Assembly (NCBI GenBank): GCA_019155185.1
Contig: CM032807.1
Span: 11,622,700-11,686,699, forward strand
From: Beaufortia kweichowensis
Lineage: Eukaryota > Chordata > Actinopteri > Cypriniformes > Gastromyzontidae
DNA length: 64,000 nt
Direction of reading: 5' to 3'
Shown here: in pieces, positions 51,018-63,135 of the stretch
Position numbering within the stretch: position 1 is the first letter of the stretch
How the letters are laid out: each line of letters starts with the position of its first letter
The notes under the pieces: generated by a model
Seen by the model: the letters and a program-made list of their open reading frames with translations, nothing else
Databases searched by the model: none
Told to the model about the DNA's origin: nothing
Position numbers and translations under genes: made by a program

Positions 51018-52219
51018 TCATGCTATATGTATATATTTTTTTTCTACATTTTCGCAGTCACACCATAGTACACAGTAACACATTTATTTGTCAACTACCC
51101 ATATATGTCAATGTTTAAAATGACGTTTGTAGACAAAAGTATAATTGTGCCAACACATAAATTTGATGTGTTTTGAATTTTTGACTACTTTTAAAGATGC
51201 CGAAATATAACATGGTGTTCATTTATTTTGGATGCTTTTAGTCACAACATATTTCCCACAGTTGCAATTGTGTTATTTCATGGTTTTGCAGAGTTTACTA
51301 TTATTCTAAAGTGTAAAAAAAGTTGAGGATGTAATCTGTTTCCAGGTCTGGTCAATACACTAAACCGCATAAATTTTTTCCTGCAGGGGAATGAAAACTC
51401 TGTTTACACGTAAAACTCACCTTGCGGATTGTACATCGTGAATGTTTCTGCGTGTGACCATTTTCACAGTGAGAAATTGTGTTTCAGTTGTAAAAGTGTA
51501 CATACACCCTGCTGGCGCAGTCTAACCTCTGTGCTTTTTCGGCTCTAGTAGCAATCGTTTTTTGAGATCCTCCATCTCGCTGTCTGTTGCGCTGGCCCGC
51601 AGCTTTTGGCACTGTGTGAACAAGCCTCTTCTCAGAGCTCTCCATGTCTTTCTGGCTTTGTCTTCTCTTTTTGTTTTGCCATCTCTTGCTTTTTATCTCT
51701 CCAGCTCTATTTTTGAGCGCCTCAGCAAGCCAGTCTGTATTTCGTGAAATGGATACGTGTTTATTTGATTTGGGGAGAAATTGCCTACATTTCTCATTCT
51801 CGTATTTCATTTGTATAATAATTGACTATTTCTGTCTCCATGCAAATGTTTGGCGTGTTGTAAGTGTTTGTTTTGAGAGCTTAGAGCAGACAAACACACA
51901 CACGCGCTTCACTCATTCAGACATGTCGTCATACTTATCGGCCTGCTAATCGTGATTTGCCTGCTTTCTTTCTGTTTACAGCAATGTAGTCTATTTTGTC
52001 ATTACAGTGTTCGTATCTTTTCTAACTTTCAACACTCTTTGTTCTTTTATGTTATTTTTTGTGTTGTACTCAATCCAGAAGTTTCATGCTCATTCATACG
52101 GAACATTTTCAGTATTTGAGCCAAATTTATTTGCTCCAAAAACAATAATATTTTCAGTAAATAAGTTGAATGATAGAAATAAATACACAATTTAATACAC
52201 AACAATTATTTATATACAG
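51018..52219. other. Non-coding stretch with no supported feature
   Basis: AT-rich sequence between two transposable elements. Short frames at 51.5-51.9 kb overlap on both strands and show no domain or splice pattern. Nothing else was seen. Confidence 0.6.
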
Positions 52220-52708
52220 CAGGCGCGGCTCGTCTGTATGGGCAGGTGGGGCAGAGCCCCACCAAAATATTCAGCCACTTGAAAACATAGAACTCTATAT
52301 AAACTGGACCAGTCCTAATTAACTGTTAACTCAAAAATGTTCATCCTTATTCTGAAAACATTTTAGACTGTTATAAGTCATAAAGTGAGGTGGATATGTT
52401 AAAATTTTTTCGCATTGCTTCAGGTTTATTAAGCGGGGCAGAGGGTCTCTCTGCCCTCCCGAGCTCAACAGCGCCACACATTTTCTCAATGTAAATTTGT
52501 GGTGAAAAAAGGAACTGCAGTGCTCTCTAATTAAGAGCCATATGGGCAGATTTGAGATTTGAGGGCTGGTGCCCCACTTGAACGTAGTTCCGGACAATAT
52601 TATTAATCCGCGTCAGCAAAGTGTATATGAGTCTGTCCCTGTGCATTCATGGATAGCTTACGACCCAGAAACTGGCCCTCCAAAATGTTTGGTCAGTAGC
52701 CGCTACTG
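52220..52708. mobile_element. hAT-type MITE with perfect 8-bp target duplication
   Basis: ATATACAG stands immediately left (52212-52219) and right (52709-52716) of the element. The termini are CAGGCGCGGCTC on the left and GTAGCCGCTACTG on the right, imperfect inverted repeats beginning CAG, as in hAT elements. The 489-base body has GGGGCAGAGCCCCACC and no transposase. Confidence 0.85.
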
Positions 52709-52716
52709 ATATACAG

Positions 52717-53969
52717 TATAATGTTATTGTCCATATCATAAAATAGATACGAATTTTAGCCCTGCTTGCACACTAGAGTATATGAAAATTAGCACTACAC
52801 TTATAACTTTTGTGCCTTTTTTTTTAGAAAATGTTGTTAATTAAAAATGTTTTTTGGTCACATTTTTCCTAATGCACCCAGTGAGTGCCAATGTGCATGA
52901 CGACCCTGATTGCTATCATTATCTCCCATTACATCCTGCTCTATAGGGAATTTATATTTAAAGCTTTATGATGGTGCGTTGTAATGAAACGCATGAGATT
53001 TCTCTTGTCCCAGCTAATTTGCCAATTCGGAAAAACGGATTAACGTTAATGCACATATGCTGTCCATCATTGGTCATTACATTACTAAGCTTATGGGTCT
53101 GTATTACAGAAATATCCTCTGAACGCAGAATTCTCTATTATCTGTTTAGTAACCATGGCTACTTCTGTTAAGATCCCATTTAGAACATTGAACTTGTCAG
53201 GCAACTTTTGACTTAAGATAGAATGTTTATGTAATATGATCGCTGGTGTCAAAGCATGTTCACTGCAATGCGGTGTCTGGTAATGTCTGGTATGGCTGAA
53301 TGTGACACATCTGGTAAATTTGGTAATCCAGCATGGTTTTTGGATATCTTTCTCTGGTGTGGCCCTCCATTGAACCACCTATTAAAAGCCCACAGACAAA
53401 AATGCATGCATACTTTTCCTACCAAAATAAACAAAGAAATGTACTTAATACTAGGACTTGAATGTCAATGGTTTCATGCTTTTAGCAGTCAGTTAATTCA
53501 CAGAACACATTTGTGGTCTGCAGTGAACTCGTATTTAATGTTGTCTGGGTCTCTATTAACTTCTGTAATTTCTTACATGGTTTTCAAAGCATGTTGATTA
53601 ACATGTTGGCGTCTGCATCGTGACATAGCTTCTATCAAGTGACAGATAATTTTGCCAATGCCTGGGCATCACCAACACAATAAATACTACACAATCTAAT
53701 TCTCTTGAGAGAAATTTGCAGAATTCGACCTTGCATAGCTGTTAATTGTAAACATTCAAAACACAGTTGGGTCCATCAATATAAAAGATAAATGAATAAC
53801 CTAAAAGACAATACGAATAAATCTAAAAGACAAAACATTTTAGAAATTAGTGTGTGTGTGTGTGTGTGTGTGGACCCCATGTCTCCACAAAGATGGTAAA
53901 ACCAGTAATTTTTGATCTTGTGGAGACATTTTTTGGTCCCCATGAGGAAAACATCTTGTAAATCATATA

Positions 53970-54000
<31 letters not shown>

Positions 54001-54429
54001 AACTCTGCCCCAATGTGAAATGTTTTCTACTATGTTTAAACTTCAGTAAATACCCTATAGGCATATACTAGATTTATTTTGCTATTCTAACGAAGCACGA
54101 TTTATGGTTAGTTGCATTTTATTGATTTGCATGTAGCATTGTTTTGTCTCGGCTGTTTGCGACCCAGACCTGCCATCCATTTCTAGGTCACAACCCACCA
54201 GCTGAGAATCACTGCTTCAGGAGACCTCTGAAATCTTCAATCAGAAGTTCTAGACTATGATGAGACTGATGAGGGAAACCTCAAAGTTTTGTAATTAGGC
54301 CTGTTAATGAACAGTCTTCATTAAATTTTAAGCACGGAGGAAAAGTGAACCAATCGTACAAACATCCATCCACCCACACACGCCTGTTCACACACACCGA
54401 GATAAACGGAGGTAAAAACTAGCTGATTT
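52717..54429. other. Non-coding stretch with dinucleotide repeats and a common fish repeat
   Basis: No gene. A (TG)n run at 53850-53872 is followed by GGACCCCATGTCTCCACAAA and GGTCCCCATGAGGAAAAC, a phrase pair often seen dispersed in fish genomes. A TA run and a T run follow at 53966-54000. Confidence 0.6.
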
Positions 54430-54640
54430 AGACTATTAGCTTCTTCATGGTACTCTCCAAATTAAAATCTAATTTAAGAGGCTTTTAAATTAAAAAGTAA
54501 AATTTTTTCCACTGTCCCCTTCTTTGTAAAAAGCTTCCATTCCATTAGGTATCTAATTTTTACCTGTCAGAAATAGAGCTATATAATCTTCCCCGAGGAG
54601 AGCTATTGCATGGCCCTGTAATTAGGCTGGGAGTGTTGGG
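54430..54640. promoter_or_regulatory. Candidate conserved non-coding element
   Basis: A repeat-free block with CTCCAAATTAAAATCTAATT, CCATTAGGTATCTAATTTTT, ACCTGTCAGAAATAGAGC and CCCTGTAATTAGGCTG. ATTA cores are dense. No frame or splice pattern is seen. Confidence 0.3.
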
Positions 54641-54659
54641 ATGCGTTTTGTAAGTGTGT

Positions 54660-55940
54660 GTGTGTGTGTGTGTTTTTGTGTATCTCTGAGAGAAAGAAAC
54701 GGCAGCCAGAATCATCTTTTAGCTCATAATTGCCCTCCTCATCTTTTAATGCATCTCTATGCAGTGCAGACTCACAATCTTTCATCTATATTTAGCCTAT
54801 AGTTATTCCTTTGAGGCACAATTCCATTTCAATACCATTTTGAGTTCGATTATTTGCTTCGGAAACGAAAACAAATCTGCAGGGTTGCTACTGAAGCACA
54901 GGGAGCGTTGCTATTAGTTGACCACATTTGCAGATTAAATACCATTTGTCATTCCTTAATGTCCTCACAAATAGGTGACAAGCCATTTAACAAAATGTTT
55001 TCCTTATATTACTACCCGCCAAGAAAGTGAGATGTCACTTGAGTAATACTTGGAAAAAGTGACTGTTATTACAAGTTTAAATTCCCAACTAAAATATCTC
55101 TTATGTGTTTTGTCTCACAGCCTGCCTTCTTTGTTGTAATATATAAAAAACATTATTGTACTTAAAATACACAGGTTGTTTATTATAATTAATTGTTATA
55201 TCTTATCAATTGTAATTATTGTTATATTCTGTTAATTTAAGACCCAGAATTTATTCAGATCAAATTTGGACATTCATTAAAAATCACCTTTTGTATTTGT
55301 TACGTCCTTTATTATCACCTAACCACACACACTTACTGTACACCTGTAAATTAATAAATCAAATGTTTTGGAATGAATTGTTTTTCATTGATTGCTAAAC
55401 ACAATAATAATATTTAATAGTTGTATAAGTGTTATACCTCTAACCAACCAGGGTTATAACATGTATTAGGGGCTTGTCCGGCATATAAATATCTGCGGTC
55501 ATAACACTGCTTCACGAAAAAAGTTATACGTGTTTTAAGTCATAAAGAAAAGTAAATGATATGAAATGACTCTTTATGTTTTGGGTGAACTATCCCTTTA
55601 AATTTTAAATCATTAAGTCATTTAAAAACGATATGTCATGAGTGCTAAAAATGACTGGTGTGCTGTCACATCGGACTAAGCAGCTGCCTCTTGCCATGTA
55701 TCTCACGTCATCTTTATCTGGTAATGATTTCACAAATACATAAGTCTTCATTCTGGAAACACAGTGCACCAAATTGCAATCTTAACATATTATCTTTGCC
55801 CTTGAATTTGTTTGCAAGTCACAGCCTGTTTCCCTCCCTTTCAACACAGAAGTGTAACTGCCCCTAGATTACGACGTTTAATTGAATTTGGCGAGTTTAG
55901 TTTCTCATAGTAAGGAAGAGGAATATATTTCCAAGCCCCA
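54660..55940. other. Non-coding stretch, mostly AT-rich
   Basis: It contains a short TG run at 54653-54672, a compact block near 54880-54990 that could be a further conserved element (GACCACATTTGCAGATTAAA), and a solo MITE end at 55577-55600. No gene is supported. Confidence 0.5.
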
Positions 55941-55949
55941 CATTGACCT

Positions 55950-56215
55950 TCAGGCACATTGTGATTACATTATGTTCTCATTAGCAGGGTGCACTGACTC
56001 AGTGGATGGCACGCTGCCTCCCAATGAGTGAGGCTGCTTTCCATCAGGTCCTCTCTGACCTTCAACACGCTGCTTTATCATACTCCTCTCAATACTAATT
56101 ACTCACTTTAATCGCTAATGAATTATTGAATAATCTATTACGGGTATGCGCAATAGGCTCATGAATATGGCATTTGTTGTTTTAATTGGATCATTGTTGT
56201 TGTTCCGGTAGGCCC
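55950..56215. promoter_or_regulatory. Candidate conserved non-coding element
   Basis: A repeat-free block with TACTAATTACTCACTTTAAT, CGCTAATGAATTATTGAAT, ATGCGCAATAGGCTCATGAA and the SOX-like GATCATTGTTGTTG. It has the densest set of homeodomain-type cores in the window. Confidence 0.35.
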
Positions 56216-57109
56216 TCGAACTCGCTAAAGGTGTGGGGAGAGAAACCGAGATGAAGTGGGTAAAACATCAATTATCAATAACTTATACGCAAACACTCAA
56301 AATTAGAAGCAAGGAGATATCTGTCACACATTAAAATGTATAATTAATTCATAATTAAAATGGTAAAATCACACGGATGTATTGTACTCATCTTTTGTGT
56401 GGCGAGCTCTTTTTTTAAACGCCCCCTAACAAGGCCAAAGAAAATGAAATCAGAGCACCTCCTCTCCGTTCCGGCTCGAATTAGAGAGCTGCTTTCCTAT
56501 CACAACTAATGCAATCAGAGACAAAAGATTATGCTGCGTTTGAAGTAACGCATGAGAGAGGTGGTGAAAAAGCGTGTGTGAGATGGCTAGGACTGGAAAG
56601 GAGGGGTTTGGGGATTAAGCTGTGCAAAAAAAATTGTTATAAAGAGAAAAGGTCACAGAATGATATCACCCACAACCTGATTAGCAAAAAGGCCTTAGGC
56701 CAATGCATCAATGCCTTCCTCCCTAAAGCCCCTCGGTTACACACACACACACACAAATACAGCATTACAAAGATGAAGACGGCAACAATGAGGGCGTCTC
56801 TGGAAGTATAGTGGAGTCAATTTTGTGTTTGTATTTCAACGTGTCTTTGTGTTTGCAATCGGGTAGGAGTTGCCAGTCGTTCTAACCATCTTTAAAGATC
56901 AATTACTACCGCGTCGTCCATGTGACAGTCCGAAGGCTGCAGGCCACGTTAGCCGTATCCGACACAAAAAGAGACGGACGATTCCAGTGCAACACCAAAC
57001 AAATCCCAGCATGGGCCACTGCCACTCGCTTTTTCTCAAGCCAGTCATGCTGACAGACCACACCAGCGTGCTAGCACAGATTAAGACTACAAGCCATTAA
57101 TTTACTCTG
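56216..57109. other. Non-coding stretch
   Basis: It contains a CA run at 56730-56755. The 100-codon open frame at 56509-56811 crosses this run and lacks any domain. No gene is supported. Confidence 0.5.
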
Positions 57110-57430
57110 ACACTGCTCGATTCCTTTAAACTGTGAATGACCAGCAGAGACACGCTGGTGCTAATAGAGCAGACTGCAAGGAAATGCCAACACAGCTGAT
57201 GTCTCCCGAGATAACCGTGTTTGTCATCCTAATGAAAAGGCAATATTAATATTGGAATCTTCATCCCTTGGATTTTTTTCCAACACTGGGAACATTCAGT
57301 CGACTGCCCCGTTAAAAAGGCCGTGACGTGCATAGTCGATTTCCTTCATTGGCTATCGATTGAGCTGCAGCTCATTTAAGTCAAAGAGGATTGTGGGCGA
57401 CTTGATTGTTTTGCTTTCAACTTTCAACTG
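57110..57430. promoter_or_regulatory. Candidate conserved non-coding element
   Basis: A repeat-free block with GTCATCCTAATGAAAAGGC, AATATTAATATTGGAATC, TTGGCTATCGATTGAGCTGC, a palindromic GAGCTGCAGCTC and GTCAAAGAGG (TCF/LEF-like). Composition is balanced and it has no coding frame. Confidence 0.3.
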
Positions 57431-60400
57431 GTCTTTGTATCACTGTTGGTGAGACCCTTCTTGTTCAATCCCATCTCCCACCGTCAATGCGAAACAGATG
57501 CGAATCATGACCCAGTTCTTTCTCTCCAGCTTCTCCGTCCGACAGACAGACGCAAGTTATAAAACTTTTATTCCAACTGCAAGCGGGGAGAACAAACAGC
57601 AAGTACAAAGTTAAGCCACAAAAGGGAATAAGAGACAAAGGCGTGAGAGAAAAGACGGCATGCTCTTTTACGGCTGACTGATGTGCTGCCCAACTGAGCC
57701 TTTCAGTGTTTTGCCTCTGTATAGATTTGTCACCAGCCTCATTTCGGTTATACCAGTGAGAGGCGGATATCGAAAGACTCTGATATGTTATGCTGGATTA
57801 ACACCTTGAGTTGTCAAGCAGGAGATTGTTTCTATTGTTGTCCTGTTGAGACGCCTCAACCGGTAATGTCACTGTCACATTCCCACATAAAAATAACTGA
57901 AGATAGAAAGAGTTTGAACTAAATGTGGGTACAGTTTTGAAAGGGTACCAATTGTGATTCTGGTTCTACTATTGTATAATCAAATTTGCAAGTCACATCA
58001 TTGATCGTTTTTTTAAAGGTATGGAAAGTTCTTTGACATTATGGTAATTGAAACCAATGACCAAATGAAGAAATTCATTACATTTTGAGAGAAGCAAGTG
58101 CAAATGTTCTGTGTATGGTCTTTAAATGGACTGAAGAAATTAATTTCTCCATAAAAATAAAGAAGTATTTTAATGTAAAATTAACTCTTACAGTTGGAGT
58201 AAAATATTGCAATCAATGCTAATAATGCTAATATACAATTCATGATAATATTACAAATTCTTTAAGCATTTTATAACCTTAATCATTATATACCTTTTGC
58301 CTTTTATTTCAATGTAAGACACAGTGGCTTTTACAGATTAATATATTACGTGTTTTTGTGCCTTTTTCTTTCTTTTATATATTTACTGTATTGCCTTAAA
58401 ATATGTTTTTGGATAGCTGCTTTGAAACTTTTTTAACCTCTTTAACTCGACAACAGTTTGCTTAATTAGAGCTTTGAGAATTTAGGAAACGGCATGTAGC
58501 CACAATTATTAATTACATAATTCACATTTGTGCAAATGTATATTTACTGTAGATGAGTCATTAGAAAAAATTGAGGTTTAAAATTGTTTACAGTGTAGAT
58601 TTAAAACTTTTTTGAAAAGTATAATTAGATTCTCATTTCAATGAGTCATTTCAAAAAGTAATTTCAATCTTTAAATCATGACTAGAGTTGCTGTAACTTA
58701 AAAAAAAAACTATTTAACTTGTGTAACTTTTATGGTGAGTTAAAGTAATTACTATAAAGTATATTTACTTTATACTATTAAAGTATATTAAGCTGCTGTG
58801 ACTCATTGATCACATCATTCACACTGTCTGAGTAGTCCATTTTTACCACAGAAATAATCAGTAAGACACGAGACCGAAATAACACATACAATATGTTTGC
58901 ATGACAAAAATATTTCTGTTGTATTTAAATAATATAATATATACAGGGTGGAGATCTGGTCCAGAGTTATATATTTTGTGGCCATTTCAAAATATTTTCT
59001 GTTGTAACAACATGGTAAATAACAAACTGCTGTTACAGAATGAGTAATTAGGTGTAGGTTATGTGTCAATGTGCAGAAGCAGAATATTGAGGACACAGAT
59101 ATTAGAGAAGAAATAAGATGCACGATAAAAGCACTTATCTCATGAATTGAGAGATTTAGTTGAAGCTCTTTTTGCACATTTTTCTGAGGAGGTTTCTAGG
59201 GAAATAACAATCTTTAATGAGCCATGTTTAGATTTGCAAGAAAACAAGTGTGCATCATAAAAATAGACTCTCTTTTTTTAAAGTCTTTTTTCATTTCACA
59301 ACAGCAGCAGGAAAATTATCGGTATTAAATTTTACGAAGCTGTGAAAACAAAGCGATACTTATTAAAAGGCCAAAAGTAAGCGTCTTTTAACCAGCCCAA
59401 GAGCTCTTTATAGATTTCAGTTCAATTTAACCTGTTTAATTCATGAGTCCTTTGTTTCTTTTTTGTGCAAAAATCTGTTCAGAAAAATGTAGTGACCTTC
59501 TGGACACATTAACTTACTAACTATAATTAATCGTAATAATTAAAGACATTTACTCATTTACTTTTACTCTTCATATGATTGAAGAACTGTTGTAAGTCTT
59601 CTCTTTATAGGTCATATCTTTTTAAGAACGTTGAAAGAAAAATAAAGAACTAACATAAAAGTAGCTCATTTGACTTGTGAACTATTTTCCAAATCTTCTA
59701 ACCAAATGATTGCTTTTTGTGAATAATAGATTAAAATTGATTATTCAGTGCTAATCGGTTAGATATTTATTTAAAAAATGACTAATGGCTCTAATGGCTT
59801 CAGAAAAAGTCAAACTTGACACACAAAATGTAATGAGCGACTTACAGTAGATGGTCTGTTTGGTGGATTTAAAGCCCAGATCACTATAAACTTAAAAAGC
59901 TATGAAGCAATTTGTCTACTTTTGTGTTCTGCAGAAAAAAAAATATTAGCATATGGCCAGGAAACATGAGAGTAAATAATGAGGATGTATTAAGAGCAGA
60001 ATATCTTAATTTGGTTACACTATGCTATGCCCAGTATCACGTTTTCCAACACTGCATGGCATTACATATAAAATGCCATATTCAACATAAGTTAGAAGAC
60101 TGTACAAAATGTGTACAACTTTCAACAGCAAAATGAGTCGCTCTCATCACCTCCGACCAAATAAGATAAACGACCGAGGCAGCAGTGTCCGTGACCAGAG
60201 TAACTTGGACTAACAACTTGATTTCAATGCAGTACTTTTGTCATTTAAGAAGACGTATGTTCTCCTGAGAGCCGTGGACTGAGTCTGGATGTGTGGAGTA
60301 GTGGAGCTGATCGGACTGTGTCAGAGACCTGCTGAGAAATAGATTACAGTGAGTCAATGCAGCGAAGACTGCTGGGAGTTGAGATGTCGACTACGAGAGG

Positions 60401-60673
60401 ATGTGTGTTAGTGAACGAGCGTGTGTGTGTGTGTGTTGGAGAGGAGTAAAGACGACAGTGCATGCTCGAACCCTATGGCGAGGATTACAAGGTTCAATAA
60501 CATTGCATGTAAGGATTTGTCGGTCAAATTTCCTTCTCTATGCAAAACTGCAACAACTTTATGAAAACTTTGGAACAATTTCTCATGATTTTGTTATTAT
60601 TCTTTCGCATTTCATTTCACAGTATCATTCATTGTGAAGTAATGGAGCCTTCGATGAAACAATGCATCTTACA

Positions 60674-60724
<51 letters not shown>

Positions 60725-60839
60725 TTCTAGCTGATTGTGAAAGTGTGTGAATGGTGTTGAATATGTGTGAGTGGTTGTGTTGAATGTGTGTGTGTCTGCC
60801 CGTGTAGGAGTGGGATAGTGGGTGGCAGGTGGATGGAGA
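57431..60839. other. Non-coding stretch, AT-rich
   Basis: No gene is supported. Frames near 58.8-59.2 kb and 59.9-60.1 kb have no start context, domain or splice partners. A (CA)n run lies at 60675-60721. Confidence 0.55.
60675..60721. repeat. (CA)n microsatellite
   Basis: About 23 CA units; the Thr-His and Cys-Val frames across it are artefacts. Confidence 0.97.
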
Positions 60840-61035
60840 GCATTGCATGCTGGTCTGTATGGTAATAAGATATAATTGCACAGTACGTTCGCTTGTCTGT
60901 CGCCTGTAAAATTCAAAGGGAATTTGCATCGTTATGTGCAGACTTTTCAAATATGCTAATCGTTTTTTTTCTCTCGACGCTCGCAGGCATCTTTCAATGC
61001 AATTAGATCCCCCAACTGACTGTGTAATCACAAGA
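60840..61035. promoter_or_regulatory. Candidate conserved non-coding element with POU octamers
   Basis: The block contains a perfect octamer ATTTGCAT at 60922-60929 and a near-octamer ATGCTAAT about 30 bases downstream, plus AAGATATAATTGCAC and CAATGCAATTAGATCCCCC. It is free of repeats and of a credible coding frame. Confidence 0.35.
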
Positions 61036-62390
61036 TTTCCAAGCAGATGGGGGAAAACACTTAAATGTTTCTGTTAACTTTAAATTACACCCGGTGAAGT
61101 GCCCTATGCAGAAAATGATGCCCTATGACAGCTTTTCGTAACCATATCTAGAGGAAAGAATCTCTGGAAATGAAGTTCATTACAATTTAAAAATGTATAA
61201 TAATTTAAACTGTACATAACAATACTATGAAATATAGTTTAAACAAAGTGTAGAATCTGCAAATAAGACTTAATTAAATCTTCTACAATAAGCATTCAGT
61301 AGTGAAGAGTAGTGGCACAAGCAAGGTCAACAACAGCTAATAAAACACCAGTTTTATGTTTTCAATTCACTACGCGAAAGAAAAGCAGCCTTTCAGCTTG
61401 TTTTATTTATCTATATACTAATTCATCTTTTTTATTTCTTAGATCGCAGCTTCATAGAGCGCTTGAGACATGCCCATAAACCCATCTTCAGTAAACCTGT
61501 ACATGAAATCTGAAAATGATCATTTTCTACAAAAGGGCCATTGTGGGCAGCCTCTCTGGTAGAAATCAATGGTTCGTCCAAATCTCCTTGAAGAAGGCTG
61601 ATTGCGTGAGACGGATCGAAACGCACAATAGACTTTCAACAACAGGGCTGTGCTAGCCAGGGACTTGGATTTGTTGAGTTAAGGTATCTTTTAACACTTT
61701 TTTCAATAAAGTGAAAGAGAACGGAGCAGTTAAAGAGTTTTTTTCTCTGAACATCTGCTCGTTTTGCATCACCTCCCACACATTGTCGTGCTTAATTATG
61801 GAACGACACTGGTGGCCATTTTTATATAGTAATGCTTTTTTGTGTGTATGACATTAAGTATAAGTTTGCTTGGTGAAGTTAACGGTGGCGGTGACGTCCT
61901 GCACAGATGATAGACAGAGAAGACCTCAGATCTGCTGACCGTGGAGTCTGTTTGTAGATCTGTTGAACTGCATTGGTCATTTGAGTCAAGTGCATGGTTT
62001 AATCAATGATGCCTCTAGTCAGACGTGTCAAAGGCGATATTTTACTTTAGAGGAAAAAAGAACAGAGAGGGAGATCAAAGCCTGGCATGAAAAAGCAGTC
62101 CATCGGCCTTGGCTTTGAACTTCATGCTGATATGAACTCCATTCCTCCACCAAGAGAAAAAACAGCAGTAACGAAATAATTATTACACATGTCCTACACC
62201 GCTAGGAATAGTTTTTCCAAAAAGGATTATTTTACACACCTGTTAAAAATGATACACTGGTATGGTTTCTTATTTCTGTGGAAAACAAAAAAGTTTGTGA
62301 ATGAACAATTTAGACTGGTTTGTGAAGCGAAGCAAATCGGCAGTCCAAGCTACATGTTTTTTTTTTTTGACAGACATGATCTTAATAAAC
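61036..62390. other. Non-coding stretch
   Basis: No gene. At 61588-61625 the phrase GAAGAAGGCTGATTGCGTGA, followed by GACGGATCGAAACGC, resembles a motif of some retroelements. The rest shows nothing that I can support. Confidence 0.5.
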
Positions 62391-63135
62391 ATTTCATTAC
62401 ATTTAGGCATTTAGCTGACACTTTTATCCAAAGCGACTTATTACAAATATTAGGAGACAATGAAGCGACACATCAAAAGCGGCAACAATAGTACTAAGAA
62501 GTGCTTTACTAAGTTTACAATGTTTTGCAGTGCTAGGTAAATACCTGTAGAGGAAAGAAAATAGTTTTTTTTTGTGTTATGATGTCAGGTGTTTGTGGAA
62601 GAGGTGTGTTTTTAGCTGTTTCTTAAAGGAGGTGAGGGATGTGGCAGAACGGATTGCGTTAGGGAGATTATTCCACAAGCCGGGGACAGAGGAGGAGAAA
62701 GAACGAGAGAGAGATTTAGTGTCCTTCTGTGAGGGTACCACCAGTCGACGTTCGTTCGTTGAGTGTAGGGATCTGGATGGGTTGTAGGTATGTAGAAGAG
62801 AGTTAAAGTATGAGGGTGCAGAGTTTGTGATGGTTTTAAATGTCAGCATTAATGATTTGAATTTAATGCGGGCAACCACCGGTAGCCAATGGAGAGAGAT
62901 GAAGAGAGGTGTGACGTGTGCTCTTTTGGGTTCCTGGGAAACAAGTCTTGCTGCTGCGTTCTGTATCATCTGGAGGGGTTTGATTGCTCGTGCAGGAAGA
63001 CCAGCCAGGAGAGCATTGCAATAGTCAAGTCTAGAGATTACCAGGGATTGAACTAGCAGTTGGGCGTTGTGCTCTGTGAGATATGGCCTGATCTTCCTGA
63101 TGTTGTAAAGCGCATATCTACAAGACCGTGATATC
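62391..63135 (-). mobile_element. 5'-truncated L2-type LINE with reverse transcriptase C-terminus
   Basis: On the minus strand, from about 63128, the frame reads RSCRYALYNIRKIRPYLTEH, LVISRLDYCNALLAGLP, then IQNAAARLVSQEP, SLHWLPVVARIKF and PGLWNNLPNAIRSA, ending KTHLFHKHLTS and a stop near 62577. This is the C-terminal part of an L2-like LINE ORF2 after the catalytic motifs. The 3' end carries AAGTCGCTTTGGATAAAAG and CTAAATGTAATG tail phrases and stops at about 62391. The polymerase core and endonuclease are absent, so the insert is 5'-truncated, as is usual for LINEs. The frame over this piece is intact, suggesting a fairly young copy. Confidence 0.88.

Noticed and set aside
56509..56811. 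100-codon plus-strand frame ending in Thr-His repeats
   Set aside because: Crosses a CA microsatellite; no domain or splice evidence.
58815..59177. 120-codon minus-strand frame
   Set aside because: AT-rich chance frame with Ile/Leu/Ser bias, no domain and no splice partners.
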